From the NCBI RefSeq assembly GCF_040954645.1, contig NC_092803.1, positions 85,112,417 through 85,176,416 on the forward strand: a DNA stretch of 64,000 nucleotides, given 5' to 3'. Below are positions 55,980 through 64,000 of this stretch, piece by piece. The stretch comes from Diabrotica undecimpunctata (taxonomy: Eukaryota; Arthropoda; Insecta; Coleoptera; Chrysomelidae). The notes beneath the pieces are model-generated. The model searched no databases, was not told the DNA's origin, and saw only the letters and a list, made by a program, of their open reading frames with translations. Each line of letters begins with the position of its first letter. Within the stretch, counting starts at the first letter, position 1. A program made the position numbers and the translations under genes.

Positions 55980-57686
55980 TACCAGCTCCCAATGCCCCAA
56001 AGCAACCTCGTCAAAAAATGAAGATAATCAGGAAGTAGTTCCGAGCAAAAAGTCGAAAAAGACTATTGATTCCTACATTAAAAGAGAAAATTCTATGGAA
56101 GATATGGTTACTAGGATGTTTTGCAAAGATGGTTTTAGCTTGAGTTCATTTTGTACCTCACCCGACTTGAGACGGTTATTCGCAAAAAGTGGATTCCAAT
56201 TACCAACTTCTCCGAACACTATAAGAGCGATAATTTACAGGTATGCGGAGAAAGTCCAAGCATCTTATCTCAAATCTTATAAAAGAATTTACTAATTTAA
56301 AACAAAAAGGTCAAAGATTTTTGTTGAGCTTCGACGAGTGGACCTCCCAAAAAAATCACAGATACATAAGTCTCAATTTGCACAATGCAGAACATTTTAA
56401 TCTAGGTTTGATCAGAATTCACGGCTCGTGCACTGCCGAACACTGCATTGAATTGGTGACAGAAAGGTTGAAAATTTTTGGTTTAATGATTGAATCCGAC
56501 ACCATTGGTATCACAACCGACGGCGCATCCGTTATGGTGAAAGTTGGAAAGCTCATGCCTTGCTATCAACAACTGTGCTATGCACATGGAATTCATTTGG
56601 CTGTAGTAGACGTGCTGTATAAAAGAAATCTCAAAAAAAATTGAACAAGCAGCAATAGACGACACTGATGAATGTGAAGATGAAAATGAAGATATGGAGA
56701 CAGAGATGAATGAAGGATTGGCAGTAACAATCGAACCAACATCGGCGAGTCTTTTTGAATTGATTCCCCGTTACAGCGATCTACTCATGAAAATACGAAA
56801 GTTGTTAAAACGTTAAAAAAATCACCTACCAAACATGACATGTTCTTGCAAAAATATGCCAAGAAAGAAAAAGGCAAGGAATTAAGTTTGATTCTTGACT
56901 GCCGCACCGGGTGGAACATTTTGCTCAGTATGCTGAAACGTTTCTACAGCCTAAAAGTTTGCATCGGTAAAGCGCTGATAGACATTGATTCTGCGATAAA
57001 TCCAATTCATGCAATAAATAAAAATCAATGAGTTGATCGCCACTCTTCAACCGGTGAAACTGGCTGGAGAAGCTCTTTGCAGAAGAGAGTCCACTTTGAT
57101 AACGGCCGACACAACATTGAAATTTGTCTTAGACAAACTAAATAGCCAGGACTCTAGCCTTAGTGCCGAGCTATCAAAAGCACTACGCAACAGAATCGCG
57201 GAACGGCGCCTCTCTGAAATTATAGGTACATTAGTGTACTTACAAAATCCAAAAAAGTATGACGAAGGACTAAACAATCTTGGTTATTTTCCCATGTCGA
57301 AAAGAATGCAATGCGACAAGAGATAAAACATTTGTTAAGTCGTATAAATAAACAAGTGATTGTGGACATAGTGCAAGAGGACATAATGGAAGTAGAAGAT
57401 ATTACAGCTAATCCGGAGCCCGTGAGAACCAAAAAGTTCTGGTTCTCAAAAAGATTACGAAAAGATTTTAAAAAAGGAAATGACCGTTAATGAGACCGAA
57501 GGAGTGAAAGGCGATTATTTGTCCATGGTTTATGACTATTTGATGACCTTAAAACCGATCAGCGTAAAGGCCGAAAGGGCTTTCTTTGCAAACGGATATA
57601 TGTGCAGATCTGTGCGAAGTAGGTTAGGCGATAAGACGATGCATAAAATATGTTTTTTAAGATCTCACTTCCAAAAAACTAAATAA
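55980..57686 (+). pseudogene. hAT transposase, frameshifted
   Basis: Reading across frames: KSKKTIDSYIKRENSMEDMV, RMFCKDGFSLSSFCTSPDLR, FLLSFDEWTSQKNHRYISLN (first catalytic Asp in FDEWTS, about 56330) and LHNAEHFNLGLIRIHGSCTA. The hAT block IGITTDGASVMVKVGKLMP has the second Asp at about 56520, and LCYAHGIHLAVVDVLYK follows. After shifts at about 56640, 56800 and 57030 come LSLILDCRTGWNILLSMLKR and STLITADTTLKFVLDKL. The C-terminal dimerisation block reads YDYLMTLKPISVKAERAFFA, SVRSRLGDKTMHKICFLRSH, ending at 57684-57686. N-terminal BED finger not seen. Frameshifts inactivate it. Confidence 0.85.
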
Positions 57687-58264
57687 TTCATGTTTCTGTT
57701 GTTTAGAAATTTAGAATACAGACTGATTTTTATCATGATATCCAAAAAAAAACTCGTCCTCAGTAAGCCATGAAAGAAAAACATATTACTTATCTTGTGT
57801 CAGATCAAAATTGCCATCAATGAAATTTACTTCAAATGAACTACTCTTACAACAGATAAGTTCATTTGGATAAAATTTCATTCGTGACAATTCTCAGTCG
57901 ACACAAGCAAAGTACTATGTTTCACTGCCACGGCTTACTGAGTACGAGTTTTTTTTTAATCTCATGATAATTGTGGCATTTGCTCTAGCCATTTTAAGTT
58001 AAAGAGAGGTAAGATTGATTGCGAATTGCGACTGATTATACTTCCTTATTTGATTATATACACCTAAGATAATTTTTATTTTGAGTTTTTATTTTATTAG
58101 TTATTATTAAAAAGCTTCAGTACTAAATGAACAAAAAAAAAACATTAAAATCGTGTTTTTATTTGATTCCACATTTTGCTGGATCCGCGCTGGATCCAGC
58201 TGGATTCAGGTAAATCTTGCAAAAATCCAGCTGGACTGAAAATGCTGCTGGATTGCAATCCCTA

Positions 58265-58665
58265 CTATCCACATCAGTGCTCAAACCAACATGTTGGCTA
58301 CGATATGTTGACGATACATTCGTCATTTGGCCCCATGGCAGGGATGTTTGGTGTCTTTTCAAACCCATCTGAATGGTATACAGCATAGTATCCAGTTCAC
58401 GATGGAGGTAGAAACTGATTCATCCCTACTGTTTCTCGACGTTATTATAAAGAAAATTAATTCCCAAGGTTTTCATCACTTTTTTTATCGAAAACTCATC
58501 CATACCAATCGTTACTTGCATGCCAACTCTCATAATCCACCTTCACAAATTAATTCAGTCATTATTACCCTTGTCTCCAGATTAATACGCCTTTGCGATG
58601 ATGCAAGTAGACCAACTGAGCTCTCTAGTTAAAGCAAGCTCTCATCCAAAACGGTTACCGCAAAA
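58265..58665 (+). pseudogene. PLE reverse transcriptase remnant (family Y), second part
   Basis: The frame continues from 54818: LSTSVLKPTCWLRYVDDTFV (catalytic pair YVDD, about 58300), IWPHGRDVW, then after a shift SIQFTMEVETDSSLLFLDVI, FYRKLIHTNRYLHANSHNPP and SVIITLVSRLIRLCDDASR. It fades near 58665 with no nuclease domain after it on this strand. Confidence 0.82.
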
Positions 58666-60441
58666 ATTACATATATAAGAGCATCTACAGACATCAATCT
58701 TGTAGCATTTTTAATTCTTTGGTATGTATTAAAATACCGAAGAATATTTTCAATGTATTTCTGTTTCCTATCGTACGTATTAAAACACCGAAATATTCTT
58801 TCAATCCTTTTTGAGTCGACGAGTTGATAATAAACACATTTTTAAAGTTTGTTTATATATCACAGATGGGTATTTCCTCGGTATTCTTTGATCGTTTTCA
58901 GCTTAATATTGCACCTGAATAAACATCCACTTAGATCGCTGAGAAGGTTTTGCGGGGAAGAGAATTACATCACTCTCGCTGAGGCCGCTGTCAGGGGTTT
59001 CAGTTTGCAATTGATTTCAGTGTTAGTCCAAATTTTTCTTCAAATTTGTAATGTTTGTGTTTGTCTTCTATCATGGGAAAATGTGTACTGTAGTAGCAGT
59101 ATTAAGTTTTATGTGAAGTTAAAATAAGGTTGGGAAGAATCTTTGAACAAGCAAGGTGCTGTGAGTGTCAGTGTCAAGAACCAGCAAATTTGTTGAAAAA
59201 AGGTGATTTATACTCAATGTAGTGTGTAAAGTTACAATTACTCTAATAAGAGTAATCACTGTTTTTGTTTTATGTCGTCTCTCACCTAAGAGATTTGTAT
59301 CTAAGAGATTTGCGGCGTTTCCAACAGATTTGAAAGGTACCCACATGTGTTCCAGTTTTTAAGAAGCCTCAAAACTTCCAACCTCAATTTGTTTGTACTA
59401 AGAAGCGGTTTCAGAATATTTCCGCAGTTTGGAGATGAATTTGTTCGTGTGGCAGAGAGTGTAAGTCCAGTTCCTAACCCCATAAATTTTAGTGAAATCC
59501 AGGTAACTCTTTTGTGTTGATTTTTAAAGGGAAAATAAACAGTTTTAACATATTGTAAGAATTAAAATTCTAGATCTTAGGGTGTGCCTTAGCTGTCATA
59601 TTAATTGATCTCAATTTTAAAATTTAATATTGATATCTGACAGGTAGCTTTATTTTTTTGACACATACCTAATCATAACAGATCTTGTTTTTGTTTTGCT
59701 TTTTTAAAGGTTAACCATTATGTATAGTCCCATTTAAAAAGATATTTTTCATTTGTAATAATTTCTGCTACAAATTATCGCCCAGTAACAATTCTAAGTT
59801 CTTGTAGCATCTCCAACTTCTAGAGTTTGTAAGCGGATAGGACATGGTAAGTTTGTTTTTGATCTTTTGTATTTTATTGTTATTATCTATATTTGTAACT
59901 GTTTCTGGTGAAAAAACAATAAATATTTAATTGTTTCCTTAAACCATTTTGTTTATTTCTCTTAACCAACTCTCTAACCCTTTTGTTCTGTTTTACGAAC
60001 CCTTTTGCTTTACTTTTTGTGGTTAACCCATTTCAGTCCCGTTGTCATTCACTTATCCAAGACCCAGTTCTCCAAATAAACCCTGAGTGGCCGTTCGCCG
60101 CGACGGTTTCGGTTTATTTTGCTTACCCTATCTCAAGCCCCGTAATTTCGCTAAATGTAATCTTTTACACATTTCGCATAGCGCAAAGGATACAGAAAAC
60201 GATATTATTATATCGTTTCCGTTCACGGCCGCCAAAGCAGGTGGAGCCTTTGTAAGCTAACTACTGTTGTAGTGAAGTTTTGGGAGACATTTGTTGGACT
60301 TTCCGAGTTTGAATTTGTATCAGCCCAAGTGTCTGATGAGGCTAGGATAGGCCGAAATGATCATAACACTTTATTGATACCGATTCGAGCACGGCAAGTT
60401 TAACGAATTTGTCCTCCTAGGCCATATATTTGGCCATTTAA

Positions 60442-60445
<4 letters not shown>
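58666..60445. other. spacer, no gene seen
   Basis: AT-rich sequence. A direct repeat GTATTAAAA(T/C)ACCGAA occurs at about 58726 and 58779. Short open frames at 58849 and 59983 have no match I know. The stretch 60045-60260 is richer in GC and may be a repeat end leading to the hammerhead-like motif at 60333. Confidence 0.5.
60333..60360 (+). ncRNA. hammerhead-like motif (CTGATGA - hairpin - GAAA)
   Basis: An exact CTGATGA box (60333-60339) is followed by GGCTAGGATAGGCC, which can form a 3-bp GGC/GCC stem, then GAAATGATC. The box, stem and GAAA match hammerhead layout, but the stem is short and no cleavage triplet is evident. It lies about 85 bases before a (TA)n tract next to PLE D. Confidence 0.45.

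Positions 60446-60519
<74 letters not shown>
60446..60519. repeat. (TA)n microsatellite left of PLE D
   Basis: About 74 bases of TA abut the left (outer) end of the PLE D terminal repeat, which starts CGAGAAAAGGAGTACGACCG. Confidence 0.95.
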
Positions 60520-60522
<3 letters not shown>

Positions 60523-60638
60523 GAAAAGGAGTACGACCGTCAATCCAATATAAACTAAGGTACACTCGAAGAGTGGTGGGTTTATCGGTCAAAGTGGAGA
60601 AATAAAAGACAAAGACGATGGCTACTTCATCTATTTAT

Positions 60639-60680
60639 TGAAAACGTTTCGCTTTCTGCTCAGAAAGCATCATCAGTTCA
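60639..60680 (-). ncRNA. hammerhead ribozyme motif in PLE D terminal repeat
   Basis: On the minus strand: TGAA (stem I), CTGATGA (60676-60670), a T, stem II GCTTTCT-GAGC-AGAAAGC (7 perfect pairs), GAAAC (60650-60646), GTT, TTCA (stem I partner). All conserved core boxes of a type I hammerhead are present. The cleavage triplet is GUU (NUH allowed). Stem III would be the 4-base palindrome ACGU, which can pair only between two molecules, as in minimal hammerheads. Confidence 0.85.
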
Positions 60681-61724
60681 TCTAAAAAGAACAATATGAA
60701 ACCAAACATCCATAGAGAAGTTATAACCAAAGTGTGTTACCTTACAAAGACATGTAGCAGTCAGTGATGTAAAAAATATGAAAAAGCTTACAAAGCTGGA
60801 CATTCAGAGTTAACGTTGTATATAACAATTAATTGAAACTAGGTAAAGTTTGCAATTTGACAAAATTAGCACAGCAAAAGAACATGTGATAAAAATACAT
60901 GTATATATAAAAAAATTTTATAAAAACTTAGTAAAAAACATTAAGGTTTATTTTAAAGTGTAAAGAACTAGAAAGATCATTAGATTGCACTTCCAACAAA
61001 TTTATTTAAAAATTATATTTTAATTTTAACTTTAGGTAACATTATAAGTTATTAAAGATTAATAGTAATAAAGAAAAAAATGAAGTTACCAGTCTTTAGC
61101 TTACTGAGGCTCGTTGGTAAATGAATTTAAAGGTTTGACACCCACGCACAACAACGTGAGTAGAAGTGGCCTTGAAGTCACAATGACATAAACAGCAAGG
61201 CAAGCTACCAACCTCTATGTATTAAGGCGGTATATTCAAAGAATGTGATAAATTTGGTTGACAACTTGTCGTTAAAAAACCAAGCAGTGAAAGGAAAAGG
61301 TGGTTAAGATCACCATTTAACCCTACAGTGATTGATCTGTCAACAAAGAACAAAGCAAGAGATGTCAATCCAATATATCATATATTGTAATATTATGACG
61401 TCACTAGTTAGCCAGCTAACAGGTGAAGATTAATAAAAATTTCCACAGTCCAAAGGTTCAAACATTAAGGACCATAATGAAAAGGATTCTATGAATCAGA
61501 TTCAATTTAAAGTTTTATCAAACAAGTTCATCAAAAAGAACAATTACTTAATTATGTAAAAGTGTTATTGACAAATATTAATAAAAAGTAAGTTGATAAA
61601 TCTTAATTAAAGAAGGAATAATTTATTTATATTTTATTTTTATTTTTATTTAAATTTATTATAAGAAAATGTGATAAAGAAAACCCCAAAATGGGACAAA
61701 ATTTAAGTAAACAACATATCAAGC

Positions 61725-62003
61725 CTAATTCTGTAAAATTAATGCATGATAAATTTGGCTCAAATTACTAATGTCCGTTCTCTTATTAAGAGTATTAGGA
61801 TGTTTTAATATTGCACACATTTCTAAAAACTGTCTTTTAACGAGATTGCGTTCAGTGCCAAGAATTTTAACTTCATTAAAGTTTACTTCATGCTTAGTGT
61901 TAATGGCATGTTGGGCAAGAGCACAAGTATGCTTAGATAAATTGATATCACTGCGGTGTGTCGTCAGACGCCCTCTCAGTGATCTCCCAGTCTCTCGCCT
62001 TAA
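61725..62003 (-). pseudogene. PLE GIY-YIG C-terminal part (copy D)
   Basis: The minus-strand frame reads ETGRSLRGRLTTHRSDINLS, KHTCALAQHAINTKHEVNFN and EVKILGTERNLVKRQFLEMC, ending SQIYHALILQN at a TAG (61725-61727). It begins in the middle of the GIY-YIG motif (the Y-VG before ETGRS is cut off), so the nuclease is incomplete. The later His and Glu positions are kept. It is the expected C-terminus for copy E, whose own end lies past the window. Confidence 0.85.
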
Positions 62004-62545
62004 TACATAGAGGTTGGTAGCTTGCCTTGCTGTTTATGTCATTGTGACTTCAAGGCCACTTCTACTCACGTTGTTGTGCGTGGGTGTCAAACCTTTAAAT
62101 TCATTTACCAACGAGCCTCAGTAAGCTAAAGACTGGTAACTTCATTTTTTTCTTTATTACTATTAATCTTTAATAACTTATAATGTTACCTAAAGTTAAA
62201 ATTAAAATATAATTTTTAAATAAATTTGTTGGAAGTGCAATCTAATGATCTTTCTAGTTCTTTACACTTTAAAATAAACCTTAATGTTTTTTACTAAGTT
62301 TTTATAAAAATTTTTTATATATACATGTATTTTTATCACATGTTCTTTTGCTGTGCTAATTTTGTCAAATTGCAAACTTTACCTAGTTTCAATTAATTGT
62401 TATATACAACGTTAACTCTGAATGTCCAGCTTTGTAAGCTTTTTCATATTTTTTTACATCACTGACTGCTACATGTCTTTGTAAGGTAACACACTTTGGT
62501 TATAACTTCTCTATGGATGTTTGGTTTCATATTGTTCTTTTTAGA

Positions 62546-62587
62546 TGAACTGATGATGCTTTCTGAGCAGAAAGCGAAACGTCTTCA
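62546..62587 (+). ncRNA. hammerhead ribozyme motif in PLE E terminal repeat
   Basis: TGAA (62546-62549), CTGATGA (62550-62556), T, GCTTTCT-GAGC-AGAAAGC (62558-62575), GAAAC (62576-62580), GTC (62581-62583), TTCA (62584-62587). Stem I is TGAA/TTCA and stem II has seven pairs. The cleavage site would follow GTC. ACGT at the stem III position is self-complementary, so activity may need a dimer. Hammerheads in PLE terminal repeats are established knowledge. It lies 120 bases before the ORF and may cut the transcript 5' end. Confidence 0.9.
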
Positions 62588-62706
62588 ATAAATAGATGAA
62601 GTAGCCATCGTCTTTGTCTTTTATTTCTCCACTTTGACCGATAAACCCACCACTCTTCGAGTGTACCTTAGTTTATATTGGATTGACGGTCGTACTCCTT
62701 TTCTCG

Positions 62707-64000
62707 ATGTTTTCTATTACAGAGGGGTTTTATGCCACCACCAGGCGCATCCATGGAGAACCAGTAGTGAAGAAGCTGAAGAGATGGACGAACCTAACAG
62801 AGAAACTAGCCACAGCAGAAGCTAGAAGAACTTTCCTTTTGGAGTGTAGGAGAACTAAGAAGATCCCAAGATTTATCATAGACACCACTTCCAACATACT
62901 CACTTCAACATCAGGCTCCACCAATGACACCCTTTACCGCAGAAGCCAAGCGTTAAACAGACAGGTGAGGACACGATTACTTAATTTCCATATTTCTAAG
63001 GTTCACACCGATATTAAATTTATTATTTCTCAAATCAATAATGTCACTTCTTTTTTGGATAATCACCTTCCTGACAATTTGTTGGACACTTTTGAGTCAT
63101 CTTTACATAAGAAATTTAATTTTGTATATCATAAATCCATGGCACACCTTCGTAAGAAGCTTAATAACTTAGACACTCCTCAGTTTAAAAAAATTCCATT
63201 TAATCCTAAGTGGATTAAAAATCTATCTAGTACTGAGGTTCCTCAGGACATTCTTAAATTGTTATCCTTGGGCCCCAAATTTGGCTTACAGCCAACTTTC
63301 AGAGATTATTCTGTTAGTAGAATTTTAGCAGATGTGGAAAATATTTTGTCACATGCTGACAATTCTGACCTTTTATCTCTTAGGTCTTCTTCCAATAATA
63401 TTCTGTTGAACTTTTCTAATCGCCCTAGACAACCCATATCGGAGTTAGATAAGATTTACAGGGAGACGGTATCGTTTTTAAAAACTCACCCTAATCTTCT
63501 CGTCCTTACTAGTGATAAAGGGAATGCTACTGTCCTCATGGATAGAGATCAATATCTTAATCTCAGCCAATCGTTGTTAGATGATGATAGATACTATCAA
63601 CCTCTCTCTACCAACCCTTGCTCTAAATTTACAAATAAAATAAATAAATTCATTACACACTTAAAAAATATTAAGATCATAGATCAACCACTTGCAAAAT
63701 TTTTACATAATTATGATGGATATGCTCCCAGATTTTATTGTCTACCTAAAATACATAAGCCCACATTGAGCATGAGGCCAATTGTTTCCTCCATTAATTC
63801 ACCAAATACTAATATTGCAAAATTTTTAACTGACATCTTATCTAAATCTTATAATTATAATAACAACTTTAATATTGTTGATTCTTTTCACTTTAGTGAA
63901 TTTATTAATAATTTTGAACTTCCACAAGGCTACATTTTAGTGAGTTTTGATGTGGTATCTCTTTTCACTAATTTACCTCTTTCGAGCGTTATTACCTCCC
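62707..64000 (+). CDS. Penelope-like reverse transcriptase (copy E), partial at window end
   Basis: ATG at 62707 opens a frame that runs 431 codons to the last base with no stop. It reads MFSITEGFYATTRRIHGEPV, then a helical N-terminal region (LKRWTNLTEKLATAEARRTF, LECRRTKKIPRFIID) and NPKWIKNLSSTEVPQDILKL, LSLGPKFGLQPTFRDY. The RT follows: LVLTSDKGNATVLMDRDQYL, GYAPRFYCLPKIHKPTLSMR, PIVSSINSPNTNIAKFLTDI and ILVSFDVVSLFTNLPLSSV, with the first catalytic Asp at about codon 417. The YVDD and GIY-YIG parts lie beyond the window. The ATG overlaps a TTTCTATTACAG acceptor-like site, so an upstream spliced start is possible. No damage is visible; family members are 650-850 residues. Confidence 0.88.
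   Translation, partial: MFSITEGFYATTRRIHGEPVVKKLKRWTNLTEKLATAEARRTFLLECRRTKKIPRFIIDTTSNILTSTSGSTNDTLYRRSQALNRQVRTRLLNFHISKVHTDIKFIISQINNVTSFLDNHLPDNLLDTFESSLHKKFNFVYHKSMAHLRKKLNNLDTPQFKKIPFNPKWIKNLSSTEVPQDILKLLSLGPKFGLQPTFRDYSVSRILADVENILSHADNSDLLSLRSSSNNILLNFSNRPRQPISELDKIYRETVSFLKTHPNLLVLTSDKGNATVLMDRDQYLNLSQSLLDDDRYYQPLSTNPCSKFTNKINKFITHLKNIKIIDQPLAKFLHNYDGYAPRFYCLPKIHKPTLSMRPIVSSINSPNTNIAKFLTDILSKSYNYNNNFNIVDSFHFSEFINNFELPQGYILVSFDVVSLFTNLPLSSVITS

Larger units (their letters stand above)
54819..58264 (+). mobile_element. hAT-superfamily transposon (3,446 bp)
   Basis: The 8-mer CTATCCAC occurs on both sides (54811-54818, 58265-58272). The ends are TAGAAATTGCAATTGCTGGA and, inverted, TAGGGATTGCAATCCAGCAG, typical short hAT TIRs. 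Inside, a decayed hAT transposase lies at about 55980-57686. Excising the element and one 8-mer restores the PLE RT frame (EDF-stop-TRALSTSVLKPTCWLRYVDD). Palindromic GCTGGATCCAGC motifs crowd both ends (54833-54910, 58178-58240), probably transposase binding sites. Confidence 0.92.
60520..62003 (-). mobile_element. Penelope-like element copy D, inverted and 5'-truncated
   Basis: On the minus strand this copy has the end of a GIY-YIG frame (61725-62003), about 490 bases of 3' UTR and a terminal repeat of about 710 bases (60520-61231). The terminal repeat is an inverted, nearly identical copy of 61995-62706, the start of plus-strand copy E. D therefore meets E head to head. The joint lies inside the nuclease-coding part. 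Confidence 0.88.
61995..64000 (+). mobile_element. Penelope-like element copy E, open to the window end
   Basis: Plus-strand copy with a terminal repeat of about 710 bases (61995-62706), then an open RT frame. The repeat is about 98 percent the same as the inverted 60520-61231 by eye. Its last part has the hammerhead motif and a TTTCTATTACAG acceptor-like tract just before the conserved coding part. No disruption is visible up to base 64000. It is the best candidate for an intact element in the window. Confidence 0.88.

Noticed and set aside
59983..60255. 90-codon frame with a hydrophobic start, possibly a small secreted protein
   Set aside because: No recognised motif, no support from neighbours, and it lies in a GC-shifted block likely to be a repeat.

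Overview
The window is AT-rich, intron- and transposon-dense DNA of an animal nuclear genome. It is most likely an insect and plausibly a beetle, judged from the mix of Penelope-like, Jockey, RTE-like, pogo-like, mariner-like, piggyBac and hAT elements; species cannot be named from sequence alone. I see no bacterial operons, CRISPR arrays, rRNA or tRNA genes. The only host gene I can support is the 3' half of a mitochondrial carrier of the UCP4 type on the minus strand. It has three exons (53422-53586, 53063-53285, 35375-35549), and a 17.5-kb intron lies before the last exon. Upstream exons are not recognisable in the window.

Layout. 1-2715: decayed pogo/jerky-type element, 5' end outside the window. 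3530-8860: RTE-like LINE on the minus strand, split by two cut-and-paste insertions, a 834-bp TIR element and a 2.9-kb mariner-like element with ~420-bp TIRs; both have TA duplications and the host LINE frame resumes across each. 11093-12655: decayed DDE_3-type transposase carrying a 248-bp foldback insert. 13440-18830: LINE remnants and solitary TIR-like repeats. 19000-24640: second DDE_3-type transposase interrupted by a near-intact Jockey-clade LINE (gag-like ORF1, EN-RT ORF2, poly(A), target duplication). 26129-27576: 1.45-kb foldback element. 28599-30544: decayed piggyBac with a 66-bp intron. 31792-34592: second pogo-like element with TIRs and TA duplication, holding a LINE fragment. 34700-36990: more LINE remnants.

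37000-53600 is the UCP4 intron. Its core is a large imperfect inverted-repeat structure (38793-52318). It contains several Penelope-like element (PLE) copies, three of them (42408-49276) nearly identical and arranged inverted then tandem. Nearly every insertion there abuts a (TA)n tract. 54100-58665: an older PLE remnant cut by a hAT element with a clean 8-bp duplication. 60520-64000: a young PLE with a 5'-truncated inverted partner; both terminal repeats carry a hammerhead ribozyme motif, and the RT frame is open to the window end.

The most interesting signals are the repeated head-to-head PLE junctions, the hammerhead motifs in their terminal repeats, the association of PLEs with (TA)n, and the nested insertions whose duplications restore the older reading frame exactly. 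No wholly new protein system was recognised.
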